Assembly: GCF_003626535.1 (NCBI RefSeq)
Contig: NZ_RBAL01000011.1
Coordinates: 145,293-209,292 of the forward strand
Direction of reading: 5' to 3'
Origin: Streptomyces hoynatensis
GTDB lineage: Bacteria; Actinomycetota; Actinomycetes; Streptomycetales; Streptomycetaceae
DNA length: 64,000 bases
How positions within the stretch are numbered: the first letter of the stretch is position 1; each line of letters starts with the position of its first letter. Below, one piece after another: positions 1 to 9,212 of this stretch. Under the pieces are notes generated by a model. That model was not told the DNA's origin, did no database searches, and saw only the letters and a program-made list of their open reading frames with translations. Position numbers and translations under genes: made by a program.

Positions 1-107
1 TCGGCTTCGGCGCGGCCATCTCCGTGCTGATGCTGCTGATCAACCTGGTGATCGCGGTGGTCTACATGACGCTGCTGCGCAGGCGGAAGGAGGACGCGCC
101 CGCATGA
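1..107 (+). CDS. Carbohydrate ABC transporter permease, C-terminal end (partial)
   Basis: Only the last 34 codons are in the window, read from base 3 to the TGA at 105-107. The peptide is one hydrophobic helix (GAAISVLMLLINLVIAVVYM) followed by a short basic tail (LLRRRKED), the usual end of a MalF/UgpA-type inner-membrane permease. Its stop overlaps the ATG of the next permease in an ATGA arrangement, so the two are translationally coupled and probably form the heterodimeric channel of one CUT1 importer. The identification rests on this topology and on the neighbours, because the EAA loop lies outside the window. Confidence 0.75.
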   Translation, partial: GFGAAISVLMLLINLVIAVVYMTLLRRRKEDAPA

Positions 108-1024
108 GCACGGAAGCGACCACCGACCTCGAAAAGCACTCCTCCCCCGGCCGCGGCGGCCCCCCGCCCGACCCGTCCGCGACCGGCCACCTGGCCGGGC
201 TCGCGGGCGCCAGGCAGGCCGTGCGGCGCATCGGCTTCTACGTCTTCTGCTGCCTGCTGCTCGCGTTCTTCGCGCTACCGCTGCTGTGGCTGGCCTGCGC
301 CCCCTTCGACCGCACGCCCACCATCACCGCCTCCCTGCCCGACTTCACGCTGCAGAACTTCGACACCCTCTTCGACAATCCGTACGCGATGCGCTCGCTG
401 GGCAACTCCCTGCTGCTCGCGGCCGGAACCGGGGTGCTGGTGGTGGTGTTCGCGGCGCTGGCCGCCTACGCGCTCAGCCGGGTGCGGCTGCCGGGCCGGG
501 ACGCGCTGCTGTACACGCTGCTGCTGCTGTCCTCGATCGTCACCGGCACCGCGGCCATGGTCCCCCTGTTCAACCTGGCCTTCGAGCTGCACCTGATCGA
601 CTCCCAGCTCGGGGTCATCCTGGTGCTCACCGGCGGCCTGCTGCCCAGCGCGATCTTCATCCTGAAGGACTTCATGGACGGCACCCCGCGGTCCTACGAG
701 GAGTCCGCCCAGGTGTTCGGCGCCTCCCCGCTGCAGATCGTGCGGCACGTCGTGGTGCCGCTGGTGCGCCCGGGCCTGGCCACCATCGCGGTGTGGTCGG
801 TCGCCCAGGTGTGGGGGAACTTCCTCATCCCCTTCCTGCTGCTGCGCTCGCCGGAGAAGTCCCCCGCGGCCGTGGTGATGTACACCTTCTACACCGAGGG
901 CGGCCAGCCCGACCTGGCGCTCATCTCCACCTTCTCGCTGCTCTACTCCCTGCCGGTCGTCCTGATGTTCCTGCTCGTCAGCTCCCGGTACGGATTCCGG
1001 TTCCACGGAGGGATCAAACGCTGA
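104..1024 (+). CDS. Carbohydrate ABC transporter permease, MalG/UgpE type
   Basis: This 306-residue inner-membrane protein is the second permease of a sugar importer. About 45 polar residues precede the first helix (FYVFCCLLLAFFALPLLWL), and further hydrophobic segments follow. The EAA loop that docks on the ATPase is visible late in the protein (EESAQVFGASPLQIVRHVVV). The start ATG overlaps the stop of the preceding permease and the TGA overlaps the ATG of the ATPase, so the three transporter genes are one coupled unit. The solute-binding protein is not seen and probably lies upstream of the window. Given the downstream mannosidase and inositol genes, the cargo may be a mannosylated inositol; the family assignment is firm and the substrate is inferred. 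Confidence 0.9.
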   Translation: MSTEATTDLEKHSSPGRGGPPPDPSATGHLAGLAGARQAVRRIGFYVFCCLLLAFFALPLLWLACAPFDRTPTITASLPDFTLQNFDTLFDNPYAMRSLGNSLLLAAGTGVLVVVFAALAAYALSRVRLPGRDALLYTLLLLSSIVTGTAAMVPLFNLAFELHLIDSQLGVILVLTGGLLPSAIFILKDFMDGTPRSYEESAQVFGASPLQIVRHVVVPLVRPGLATIAVWSVAQVWGNFLIPFLLLRSPEKSPAAVVMYTFYTEGGQPDLALISTFSLLYSLPVVLMFLLVSSRYGFRFHGGIKR

Positions 1025-2145
1025 TGGCCGACATCTCGATGGCCGCCCTGACCAAGGTCTATCCCGGCGGCGTCCGGGCGCTCGACGGCATTGACCTGAC
1101 CATCGCCGACGGCGAGTTCTTCGCCCTGCTTGGGCCCTCGGGCTGCGGCAAGACGACCCTGCTGCGCACCCTGGCCGGCCTGGAGACCGCCAGCTCGGGG
1201 AGCGTCGGCATCGGCGGCCGGGACGTCACGGCCCTGCCGCCCGGCAGGCGGGACGTGGCCATGGTCTTCCAGGACTACGCGCTGTTCCCGCACATGTCCG
1301 TCTCGGACAACATCGCCTACCCGCTGCGCATCCAGAAGGTGCCGGGCGCGACGCGACGGGAGAAGGCCGCGCAGACCGCGGCCGAGCTGGGCCTGACGGA
1401 CTACCTGGACCGGCGCCCCGGGCAGCTCTCCGGCGGCCAGCAGCAGCGCGTCGCGCTCGCCAGGGCGATGGCCTGCCACCCGCAGGTCTTCCTGTTCGAC
1501 GAGCCGCTGTCCAACCTGGACGCCAGGATGCGCCTGGAGGCCCGCACCTTCCTCAAGCGGCTCCAGCGCGAACTCGGGGTCACCACCGTCTTCGTCACCC
1601 ACGACCAGGCCGAGGCGCTGGCGCTTGCCGACCGCATCGCCGTGATGGAAAGCGGCCGCATCCGGCAACTCGGCACCCCGGCCGAGGTGTTCAGGTACCC
1701 GGCGAACACCTTCGTCGCCTCCTTCATCGGCTCGACCCCGATGAACCTCCTGGACGGCCAGGTCGCGGGCGGCCGCATCGACGTGGCCGGGGCCCTGCTG
1801 CCGGTGCCCGAGGGCCTGGAAGAGGGGCTCGCCGAGGGCGAGAAGCTCGTCTACGGCATCCGCCCCGAGTACCTGGGCCTGGCCGAAGGCCCCGCCGAGG
1901 GCGCGCTGCGCGGCGCGGTGCGCGTCGTGGAGAACCTGGGCAGCGCCCAGCTCGTCACCCTGGAGGGCGAGAGCGGGTTCGTGCAGGCCGTGGTGGACGA
2001 GGACCGGCGGCTGACGCCCGGCGAGATCGGCCACGCCGTGCCCCGGCGCGACCGCGCGCTCCTCTACCGGGACGGCGAACTGCTGAACCGGGCCCCGGCG
2101 GAGTCCGGGCCGGCCGGCCGCCCCGGCGAGGGCGAGGCGGCGTGA
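1024..2145 (+). CDS. Sugar ABC transporter ATP-binding protein (MalK/UgpC type)
   Basis: A 373-residue cytoplasmic ATPase that powers the importer encoded just upstream. Walker A is GPSGCGKTT, the Q-loop is in VFQDYALFPH, the signature is LSGGQQQR, Walker B ends in FLFDEPLSNLD, and the switch histidine is in VTHDQAEA. The C-terminal third has the TOBE-like regulatory domain of MalK/UgpC proteins. The frame is open far upstream of base 1024, but the ATG at 1024 overlaps the permease stop and begins the conserved first strand, so that start is chosen. A dedicated ATPase is notable because many actinomycete CUT1 importers share a single MsiK; the second importer in this window has none. Confidence 0.95.
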   Translation: MADISMAALTKVYPGGVRALDGIDLTIADGEFFALLGPSGCGKTTLLRTLAGLETASSGSVGIGGRDVTALPPGRRDVAMVFQDYALFPHMSVSDNIAYPLRIQKVPGATRREKAAQTAAELGLTDYLDRRPGQLSGGQQQRVALARAMACHPQVFLFDEPLSNLDARMRLEARTFLKRLQRELGVTTVFVTHDQAEALALADRIAVMESGRIRQLGTPAEVFRYPANTFVASFIGSTPMNLLDGQVAGGRIDVAGALLPVPEGLEEGLAEGEKLVYGIRPEYLGLAEGPAEGALRGAVRVVENLGSAQLVTLEGESGFVQAVVDEDRRLTPGEIGHAVPRRDRALLYRDGELLNRAPAESGPAGRPGEGEAA

Positions 2146-3356
2146 GCCCCCGCGCCACGACCGTGCACCGCGGCCGGTGGACCCTGGCCGACCGGCTGGA
2201 GCAGAACCTGCGCGAGCTGCCCTTCGACGTGCCGCCCGGCACCGCCGCCGTGGCCGTGGAGCTCTCCTACGACCGCGCCGCCGGCGTCCTCGACCTGGGC
2301 TGCCTGGGCGCCGCGGGCTTCCGCGGCTGGTCGGGCGGCGCCCGCGACTCCTACACCGTCGCCGCCGGCTGGGCCACGCCCGGCTACCTGCCGGGCGAGG
2401 CGGAGCCGGGCCGCTGGCACGTGCTGCTGCGGCTGCACCGGGTGCCGCCCGGCGGCCTCGACTACGAGGTGCGGATCACCACCGCCGACACGGCGCCGCC
2501 GCCGCCCGCCCCGCAGGAGGTGCCGCCCGCCCCGCGGCCCCCGCGCCGCGACCTGCCCGAGGTGGACGGGATGCGGTGGGTGGCCGGGGACTTCCACAGC
2601 CACACCGTGCACAGCGACGGCGCGCTGACCGTGGGCGAGCTGGCCGCGCTCGCCGCGGGACGCGGCCTCGACTTCCTGGCCGTCACCGACCACAACACCG
2701 TCAGCCACCACCCCGAGCTGGGGCCCACGGGCGAGCGGCACGGCATCGTGCTGCTGCCCGGCCAGGAGGTCACCACCGACACCGGGCACGCCAACGTCTT
2801 CGGCGACACCGGCTGGGTCGACTTCCGCCGCCCGGCCGGGCACTGGCTGGCGCACGCCGAGGAGCACGGCGGCGTCATGTCCGTCAACCACCCGCTGGGC
2901 GGCGACTGTTCCTGGCGCAACCCGCTGCCGCGCCGCACCCGGCACGCCGAGGTCTGGCACTCCGACTGGCGCGACCGCCGCCACGGCGGGCCGCTGGCCT
3001 GGGCGATGGCCTGGCGGCCCGAGGTGATTGCCATCGGCGGCAGCGACTTCCACCGGCCGGGCGGCAACGGGCTGCCAGGCGAGCCCACCACCTGGCTGCT
3101 GGTCGCCGAGGAGAGCACCGCGGGGCTGCTGGCCGCGCTGGACGCCGGGCGCACCGCCGTCTCGGCGGGCCCTGGCGCCGCCCTGCTGCTGCGCCTGGGC
3201 GACGAACTGCTCGCGCTCGGCGCCGAGGGCACCGCCCTGGTGCGGCCCGACGGGAGCCGCCTCCCGGTGCGCGGCGACCGCGCCCTGCTCCCGGCTGCGC
3301 CGGGTCAGCACCGGCTTGAGACCTACGAGAACGAGGTGATCGCGCTATGCCAGTGA
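2142..3356 (+). CDS. PHP-domain metallohydrolase, CehA/McbA family
   Basis: A 404-residue protein. The N-terminal 140 residues or so form a beta-rich region of unknown role. The C-terminal part is a polymerase-and-histidinol-phosphatase (PHP) fold with its metal ligands visible in order: DFHSHTVHSDG, FLAVTDHNT, PGQEVTT, SVNHP and GGSDFHRPG. PHP enzymes generally cleave phosphate esters or related bonds with a two- or three-metal centre. The GTG start overlaps the ATPase stop, so it belongs to the transporter/mannosidase/inositol operon. I infer a phosphoesterase removing phosphate or glycerophosphate from an imported inositol conjugate, but the CehA/McbA subfamily also includes carbamate-ester hydrolases, so the bond cleaved is uncertain. 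Confidence 0.85.
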   Translation: MSPRATTVHRGRWTLADRLEQNLRELPFDVPPGTAAVAVELSYDRAAGVLDLGCLGAAGFRGWSGGARDSYTVAAGWATPGYLPGEAEPGRWHVLLRLHRVPPGGLDYEVRITTADTAPPPPAPQEVPPAPRPPRRDLPEVDGMRWVAGDFHSHTVHSDGALTVGELAALAAGRGLDFLAVTDHNTVSHHPELGPTGERHGIVLLPGQEVTTDTGHANVFGDTGWVDFRRPAGHWLAHAEEHGGVMSVNHPLGGDCSWRNPLPRRTRHAEVWHSDWRDRRHGGPLAWAMAWRPEVIAIGGSDFHRPGGNGLPGEPTTWLLVAEESTAGLLAALDAGRTAVSAGPGAALLLRLGDELLALGAEGTALVRPDGSRLPVRGDRALLPAAPGQHRLETYENEVIALCQ

Positions 3357-4264
3357 CTTCGGTGCCGCCGACGCGGGCGGGCACGACCCGGGTGGCGAAC
3401 GCCCCGGTCAACTTCGGCATCTACTCCCCCGACGACGCCCCTCTCACCGCCGCCGAGTTGCTGACCGGCCTCGCCGACGCCGGCTACGACGGTGTCGACT
3501 CGGGCCCCATCGGCTACCTCGGCACCGGCGAGGAGCTTGCCGCCGCGCTGGAGCGGGCCGGCCTCGGCCTGGCCGGCGGCTGGGTCGACCTGCGCTACCA
3601 CGAGGAGGCGGGCTGGCGCGCCGACCTGGCCGGGCTCGACGCGGCCCTGGACATGTTCACCGCCGTCCCGGTCCCCGACCCGGCGTTCGCGCCGCGGCCC
3701 ACCCTCGCCTGCCCGCCCAACCCGGAGCGTTTCGCCCGCCCTGGCCTGGCCTACGGGGAGCCCGCGGACTGGGCGGGCTTCGCCTCCCGCGTGCAGCGCG
3801 CCGCCGACCGCTGCCGCGAGCGTGGCCTCGAACCGGTCTTCCACCCCCACCTGGGCACCGACGTGGAGAGCGCCGCCGAGGTGGAGCGGCTGCTGGAGAG
3901 CACCGACGTCTCGCTGTGCCTGGACACCGGCCACCTGTGGCTGGCGGGCGGCGACCCGCTGGCCGGGCTGCGCGACTGGGCGCCACGCATCAAGCAGGTG
4001 CACATCAAGGACGCCTCGCGGGCCCTCGCCGCGGAATCCGCCGCGGCGGGCGGGGACCTGATGGACATGGTCGCGGCGGGCGGGTTCACGCCGCTCGGCG
4101 CGGGCGACATCGACCTGGAGGCGGTCGCCGCGACGCTGCGCGCGATCGGCTACACGGGCTGGATAGTCGTCGAGCAGGACGCGCCCCCCACCGGCCGGGA
4201 CGCCGCCCGCCTCATGGCGGCCCAGCGCGCCAACCGCGCCCGGCTGCGGGAGGCGGGCCTGTGA
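3347..4264 (+). CDS. Sugar isomerase/epimerase TIM barrel, IolE-like (probable inosose dehydratase)
   Basis: A 305-residue protein of the xylose-isomerase-like TIM-barrel family. The C-terminal half resembles inosose dehydratase: FHPHLGTDVES, then a family-typical SLCLDTGHLWLAGGDP and IKQVHIKD, which carry metal-binding Glu/Asp/His positions. IolE converts scyllo-inosose to the trihydroxycyclohexane-dione that IolD cleaves. No other iolE candidate is present among iolC, iolB and iolD, which supports the role. The ATG at 3347 lies inside the end of the PHP gene (10-base overlap). The N-terminus is more divergent than the C-terminus, so a 3-keto-sugar epimerase cannot be excluded. Confidence 0.82.
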   Translation: MPVTSVPPTRAGTTRVANAPVNFGIYSPDDAPLTAAELLTGLADAGYDGVDSGPIGYLGTGEELAAALERAGLGLAGGWVDLRYHEEAGWRADLAGLDAALDMFTAVPVPDPAFAPRPTLACPPNPERFARPGLAYGEPADWAGFASRVQRAADRCRERGLEPVFHPHLGTDVESAAEVERLLESTDVSLCLDTGHLWLAGGDPLAGLRDWAPRIKQVHIKDASRALAAESAAAGGDLMDMVAAGGFTPLGAGDIDLEAVAATLRAIGYTGWIVVEQDAPPTGRDAARLMAAQRANRARLREAGL

Positions 4265-5433
4265 GCGGCGGCAACGAGGGGCAGGAGCGGGTCAGGGTCG
4301 CCGTCGCCGGCCTCGGCGTCATCGCCCAGACCATCCACCTGCCGCTCCTCGAACGGCTCTCGGACCGGTTCTCGCTGACCGCGGTCGCCGACCTGTCCCC
4401 CGCGCTGGCCGCACGCGTCGGCGCGCGCTACGGCATCGCGCCCGAGCACCGGCACACCGACGTCCCGGCCATGCTGGAGCGCGGCGGCTTCGACGCCGTG
4501 CTGCTGCTCACCTCGGGTTCCCACGTCCGCTACGCCACGGCCGCGCTGCGCCGCGGCTACCGGGTGCTGTCCGAGAAGCCCCTGGGCTTCACCCGCGAGG
4601 AGATCACCGCCCTGTCCGACGTGCCGGGCGCCGAGCGGCTGATGGTCGGCTACATGAAGCAGTACGACCCGGCCGCGCAGCGGATGCTGCGGCTGCTGCA
4701 GAAGGTGGGCGGCCCGCAGGCCGTGCACGCGGTGGACGTCACCGTGCTGCACCCCTCCTCCGCCTCCCAGCTCGCCTTCGCCAGGCTGCCGCGCCCGGCG
4801 GGCGACGTGCCGCCCGAGGCCGTCGCGGCGCTGCGGGCCGAGGAGGACAAGCTGGTGGGCACCGCCCTGGGCGAGGAGCCGGCCGCCCCGGTGCGCACCC
4901 TGTACGACATCACGCTGGGCAGCATCTGCCACGAGCTGTCCCTCATCAGGCTGTTCGCCGGCACCCCGGCGGACGTGGACCACGTCGCCGTGTGGGCGCC
5001 GCCCGGGCACGCGGAGGCCGCGGAACGGCCCCAGCCCTCCGTGGAGTTGTCCGGTCCGCTGCCGCAGGGCGGGCGCTACGCCATCCGCTGGCTCTACCTG
5101 CCCGACTACCCGGCCTACCGGGAGACCGTCGCCGTGCACCACGCCACCGGCTCCCTGGAACTCGTCTTCCCCTCCCCCTACCTGCTCAACGCCCCGACGC
5201 TGCTCACCGAGGTCGGCTCGGCCGAGGGGGTGGAGCGGCGGGCGGAACACCGCGGCACGCTCGGCGGCTTCGAGGCGGAACTGCTCGCCTTCCACGCCCT
5301 GGTGACCCGCGGCACGCCCCCGCTGTCCGGCGTGGCCGAGGGCCTCGCCGACGTCGTCACCGCCCAGCGCGCGGCCCACCGGCTGGCCACGCGGTACGGG
5401 CTGAACCTCACAGGAGAGGCCGCGCATGCGTGA
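4261..5433 (+). CDS. Gfo/Idh/MocA family dehydrogenase (possible inositol dehydrogenase)
   Basis: A 390-residue NAD(P)-dependent oxidoreductase. The N-terminal Rossmann domain has VAVAGLGVIAQ, and the family EKP motif occurs in LSEKPLGFT. The long C-terminal alpha/beta domain includes a variable insert (about residues 150-200). The GTG start forms a GTGA overlap with the upstream stop; the frame is open further upstream inside the IolE-like gene, but that part is a shadow. In this context it is the obvious candidate for the first oxidation of myo-inositol (an IolG role) or oxidation of the mannosyl-inositol itself. The family covers many substrates, so the precise reaction is inferred from the operon. 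Confidence 0.88.
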   Translation: MSGGNEGQERVRVAVAGLGVIAQTIHLPLLERLSDRFSLTAVADLSPALAARVGARYGIAPEHRHTDVPAMLERGGFDAVLLLTSGSHVRYATAALRRGYRVLSEKPLGFTREEITALSDVPGAERLMVGYMKQYDPAAQRMLRLLQKVGGPQAVHAVDVTVLHPSSASQLAFARLPRPAGDVPPEAVAALRAEEDKLVGTALGEEPAAPVRTLYDITLGSICHELSLIRLFAGTPADVDHVAVWAPPGHAEAAERPQPSVELSGPLPQGGRYAIRWLYLPDYPAYRETVAVHHATGSLELVFPSPYLLNAPTLLTEVGSAEGVERRAEHRGTLGGFEAELLAFHALVTRGTPPLSGVAEGLADVVTAQRAAHRLATRYGLNLTGEAAHA

Positions 5434-8161
5434 ACTCGTGATCGTCCCGCACACCCACTGGGACCGGGAGTGGTACCTGCCCTTCCAGCGGTTCAGGCTG
5501 CAACTGGTGGCGCTGCTCGACGAGTTGCTCGACCGTATGGAGCGTGACCCGCGCCAGCGGTTCACCCTCGACGGCCAGATGGCCGCCGTGGACGACTACC
5601 TGGAGGTCAGGCCGGAGGCCAGGGAGCGGGTCGCGGCCCTGGTGAAGTCGGGGCGGCTGGCGATCGGCCCGTGGGACATCCTCATGGACGAGTTCCTGTG
5701 CTCGGGCGAGCAGCTGGTGCGCAACCTGGAGCGCGGCATCCGGCGGGCCGGCGACCTGGGCGCGGCCATGCCGGTGGGCTACCTGCCCGACATGTTCGGG
5801 CACGCCGCGCAGATGCCGCAGATCCTGCGCGGGGCGGGCCTCGCGCACGCCTGCGTCTACCGCGGGGTCCCGGCGCGGGTGGCGACCGACACCTTCGCCT
5901 GGGTGGCCCCCGACGGCACCGCGATCCGCACCCGCTTCCTGGCCGACGGCGGCTACGGCAACGCGGCCGGGCTGCTGGAGGACCCGGAGCTGACCGACGA
6001 GCGCACGGTCGCGCTGGCCGAGCGGATGGGCCGCTGGGCCCTGCCGGGCGAGCCGGAGTCCCCGCTGCTCGGCATGTACGGCTCCGACCACACGGCGCCG
6101 GCCGCCGACGCCCCCGAGCGGCTGGCGGCGACGACCGCACGCACCGGCGTGCCCACCCGGCTGGCCACGCTGGCCGAGTTCTTCGAGGCGCTGCCCACCA
6201 CCGTGGCGGGCCTGCCCGAGATCCACGGCGAGCTGCGCTCCCACGCCAGGTCCAACATCCTGCCCGGGGTGCTCTCGGTGCGGCCCGCGCTCAAGCAGGC
6301 CATGGCCAGGGCCGAGCGCACCGTGGAGCGCTACGCCGAGCCGCTCGCCGCGCTGTACGGCGACGGCAGCGAGCGGCGTTTCCTCGACCTGGCCTGGCGG
6401 CAGCTGATCTCCGTCAGCTGCCACGACTCGGTGACCGGCTGCGGCTGCGACGAGACGGCCCAGCAGGTCGCGGCCAGGATGGCGGAGGCCGAGCAGCTGG
6501 GCCGCGCGGTGTGCGACCTGGTGGGCGGCAGGCTGGCGCGGTCGGTGCCGCGCGAGGCGCACCTGGTGTTCAACCCCTCGCCCTGGCCGCGTTCCGGGGT
6601 GGTCTTCCTCGACGCCCCCGCGCCGGGTGAGGGCCTTGAGGTGCTCGCCGACGACCTGCTGGCCGAGCCCGGTTTGGCGCTGGCCAGGGTGCACGGCACC
6701 GAGCTCTACGGGCAGCACGTCACCGGCTGGTCCTACGCCGAGGACGTGCTGACCTTCACGGTGGCCGCGCACACCGACGTGCCCTTCGACGTGGCCGAGG
6801 TGCGCGCCGCGCTGGCCGGGCGCGCGGCCGGACGGCCGCTGCGGGTGCGGATTCTGGCGGTGCCCAGGCGCACGGTGCCGGTGTGGGCCGAGGTGCCCGC
6901 GCTGGGGCATGCGGCGGTCAGGCCGGAGGCGAAGTCCCCGGCCGGCGCCCCGCCCCGGCACGACGTGCGGGCCGAGGGGCGGGTGCTGGACAACGGCCTG
7001 CTGCGGGTGGCCGTCGACGCCGCGGGCGAACTCAGCCTCCGCACCCCGGAGGGGGTCGTCGTCCAGGGCCTGGGCGCGCTGGTGGACGGCGGCGACCTCG
7101 GCGACAGCTACAACTACGCGCCGCCGGCGGCGGACGTGCGGGTGGAGCGGCCGCACTCGGTGCGGGTGGTGCCCCTGGCCAGCCACCCGCTGGCCTCCTC
7201 CCTGGAGGTGATCCGCACGTACGACTGGCCGGCGGCGGGGGACTTCGCCGCGAACGGCAGGTCGGCCGAGACGCGGCGGGTGACGGTGCGCACCCGGGTC
7301 GAGCTGCGGGCCGCCGAGCGCTTCGCCCGGCTCACCCTGTCCTTCGACAATCCCTGCGACGACCACCGGCTGCGGCTGCGGCTGCCGCTGCCCCGGCGGG
7401 CACACCGCTCCTTCGCCGAGGGGCAGTTCGCGGTGACCGAGCGCGGCCTCGACGCGGAGGGCGGCTTCGGCGAGAAGCCGCTGCCGACGTTCCCCGCGTC
7501 CGGTTTCGTGGCCGCGGGCGGGCTGGCCGTGCTGCTGACCGAGTACAGCGAGTACGAGCTGACCTCGGGCGGCGCGGAGCTCTCGCTCACCGTGCTGCGC
7601 GCGGTGGGGGCGCTCTCGCGCAACCGCCACGCCTACCGCGACGAGCCCGCCGGGCCCCAGGTGCCCACGCCGGGCGCCCAGTCCCGCGGCGAGCGGCGGG
7701 TCGAACTGGCGCTGCTGCCCTACCCGGAGGGCCCGGCAAAGGACGCGGCCGAGGGTGGGCCGGCGGACTGGGCGGCCGGCGGGGTGCTGCGGGCGGCGGA
7801 GGAGTTCCGCCACGGCCTGTTCACCCTTCCCGGGACCGCGCCCACCGGGACGGCGCTGCCCCCGCCGGCCGCGGGGCCGGCCGTGACGGGCGAGGGCGTG
7901 GTGGTGAGCAGCGTCCGCGAGCGCGAGGGGTGCGTGGAGGTGCGGCTGATCGCGGAGGGCGGCGTGGCGGCCACCGCGCGGCTCTCGGGGGACTTCACCG
8001 CGGCCAGGCGGGTGGACCTGCTGGGCCGCCCGGGCGAGGAACTGCCGGTCGCCGCAGGCCCGTTGAGCGCCGAAGGACCCGAGGGCCCCGGCGGTCCCCG
8101 GGGCACGGTGTCGCTGCCGATGCGGCCCTGGGAGATCGCCACCGTCCGGCTGAGCCGTTGA
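5426..8161 (+). CDS. GH38 alpha-mannosidase
   Basis: A 911-residue glycoside hydrolase family 38 enzyme that removes terminal alpha-mannose. The N-terminal catalytic domain opens with the zinc-binding VPHTHWDREWYLPF (His11, Asp13). The expected nucleophile is Asp122 in GYLPDMFGH, and SVSCHDSVTGCGCD fits the GH38 zinc-site region. The long C-terminal beta-sandwich part is present, so the gene looks intact at a normal length. No signal peptide is visible, so it should act on an imported oligosaccharide. It overlaps the dehydrogenase gene by 8 bases and is followed 22 bases later by iolC. Its place inside an inositol operon is the main clue that the substrate carries both mannose and inositol. 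Confidence 0.94.
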   Translation: MRELVIVPHTHWDREWYLPFQRFRLQLVALLDELLDRMERDPRQRFTLDGQMAAVDDYLEVRPEARERVAALVKSGRLAIGPWDILMDEFLCSGEQLVRNLERGIRRAGDLGAAMPVGYLPDMFGHAAQMPQILRGAGLAHACVYRGVPARVATDTFAWVAPDGTAIRTRFLADGGYGNAAGLLEDPELTDERTVALAERMGRWALPGEPESPLLGMYGSDHTAPAADAPERLAATTARTGVPTRLATLAEFFEALPTTVAGLPEIHGELRSHARSNILPGVLSVRPALKQAMARAERTVERYAEPLAALYGDGSERRFLDLAWRQLISVSCHDSVTGCGCDETAQQVAARMAEAEQLGRAVCDLVGGRLARSVPREAHLVFNPSPWPRSGVVFLDAPAPGEGLEVLADDLLAEPGLALARVHGTELYGQHVTGWSYAEDVLTFTVAAHTDVPFDVAEVRAALAGRAAGRPLRVRILAVPRRTVPVWAEVPALGHAAVRPEAKSPAGAPPRHDVRAEGRVLDNGLLRVAVDAAGELSLRTPEGVVVQGLGALVDGGDLGDSYNYAPPAADVRVERPHSVRVVPLASHPLASSLEVIRTYDWPAAGDFAANGRSAETRRVTVRTRVELRAAERFARLTLSFDNPCDDHRLRLRLPLPRRAHRSFAEGQFAVTERGLDAEGGFGEKPLPTFPASGFVAAGGLAVLLTEYSEYELTSGGAELSLTVLRAVGALSRNRHAYRDEPAGPQVPTPGAQSRGERRVELALLPYPEGPAKDAAEGGPADWAAGGVLRAAEEFRHGLFTLPGTAPTGTALPPPAAGPAVTGEGVVVSSVREREGCVEVRLIAEGGVAATARLSGDFTAARRVDLLGRPGEELPVAAGPLSAEGPEGPGGPRGTVSLPMRPWEIATVRLSR

Positions 8162-8183
8162 CCGCCACCGCCCCCCGGGAGCC

Positions 8184-9212
8184 ATGATGAGCGAACCCTT
8201 CGACGTCATCACCATGGGACGCATAGGCGTCGACCTCTACCCCCTGCAGATCGGCGTCCCGCTGGCGCGGGTCGAGTCCTTCGGGAAGTTCCTCGGCGGC
8301 TCGCCGACCAACGTCGCGGTGGCGGCGGCCCGGCTCGGCCGCCGCGCCGCGGTGATCAGCAGAACGGGCGCCGACCCGTTCGGCGACTACTGCCACCAGG
8401 CGCTGCGTGAGTTCGGCGTGGACGACCGGTGGGTGCGGCCGGTGGCCGCCTACCCGACGCCGGTGACGTTCTGCGAGATCTTCCCGCCGGACGACTTCCC
8501 GCTGTACTTCTACCGGCTGCCCAAGGCGCCCGATCTGGAGATCCGCCCGGAGGAGCTGGACCTGGCGGCCGTCACCGCGGCCCGCATCTTCTGGATGTCG
8601 GGCACGGGACTGTGCGAGGAGCCCAGCAGGTCGGCCACCCTGGCCGCCCTCGCGGCCCGCTCCGCCGGCCGCGGCGCGGGGCAGGTCGCGACGGTCTTCG
8701 ACCTGGATTGGCGCCCGATGTTCTGGCCGGAGGGCTCGGCCGAGGCGGCGCGGGAGGCGTACCGGGAGGCGCTCTCGCACGCCACCGTCGCCGTCGGCAA
8801 CCTGGCCGAGTGCGAGGTCGCCACCGGCGAGCGGGAGCCGTGGGCCTGCGCGCAGGCGCTGCTCGCCGCCGGGGTGGAACTCGCCCTCGTCAAGCAGGGT
8901 CCGGCGGGGGTGCTCGTGGTGGACCGCGCGGGCCGCCGCGCCGAGGTGCCGCCCCATCCGGTCGAGGTCGTCAACGGCCTCGGCGCGGGCGACGCGTTCG
9001 GCGGCGCGCTGTGCCACGGGCTGCTCGCCGGGTGGGAGCCGGAGCGGCTGGCGCGGTACGCCAACGCGGCGGGCGCGCTGGTCGCCGGCCGCCTCGCCTG
9101 CTCCGCCGCCATGCCGGCCGCGGCCGAGGTCGAGGAGTTGCTGGCCGCCGGGCCGCCGGGAGACGGCGCCGGGGACGGGCCCCGGGCGGCGCGGAAGGAG
9201 AACCTGCCGTGA
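8184..9212 (+). CDS. iolC: 5-dehydro-2-deoxygluconokinase IolC
   Basis: A 342-residue PfkB-family kinase that phosphorylates 5-dehydro-2-deoxygluconate (DKG) in myo-inositol catabolism. The N-terminus VITMGRIGVDLYPLQIGV is typical of IolC rather than ribokinase. The two PfkB signatures are present as GGSPTNVAVAAARLGRR and NGLGAGDAFGGAL, the latter with the catalytic Asp. A GGGAGCC element just before the ATG at 8184 is the likely ribosome site; the adjacent ATG at 8187 is also possible. The gene ends in a GTGA overlap with the aldolase that should use its product. Confidence 0.93.
   Translation: MMSEPFDVITMGRIGVDLYPLQIGVPLARVESFGKFLGGSPTNVAVAAARLGRRAAVISRTGADPFGDYCHQALREFGVDDRWVRPVAAYPTPVTFCEIFPPDDFPLYFYRLPKAPDLEIRPEELDLAAVTAARIFWMSGTGLCEEPSRSATLAALAARSAGRGAGQVATVFDLDWRPMFWPEGSAEAAREAYREALSHATVAVGNLAECEVATGEREPWACAQALLAAGVELALVKQGPAGVLVVDRAGRRAEVPPHPVEVVNGLGAGDAFGGALCHGLLAGWEPERLARYANAAGALVAGRLACSAAMPAAAEVEELLAAGPPGDGAGDGPRAARKENLP

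Noticed and set aside
286..1023. A long open frame running into the ATPase gene from far upstream
   Set aside because: The part before 1024 is arginine/alanine-rich shadow of the permease gene; the true ATPase start is the coupled ATG at 1024.
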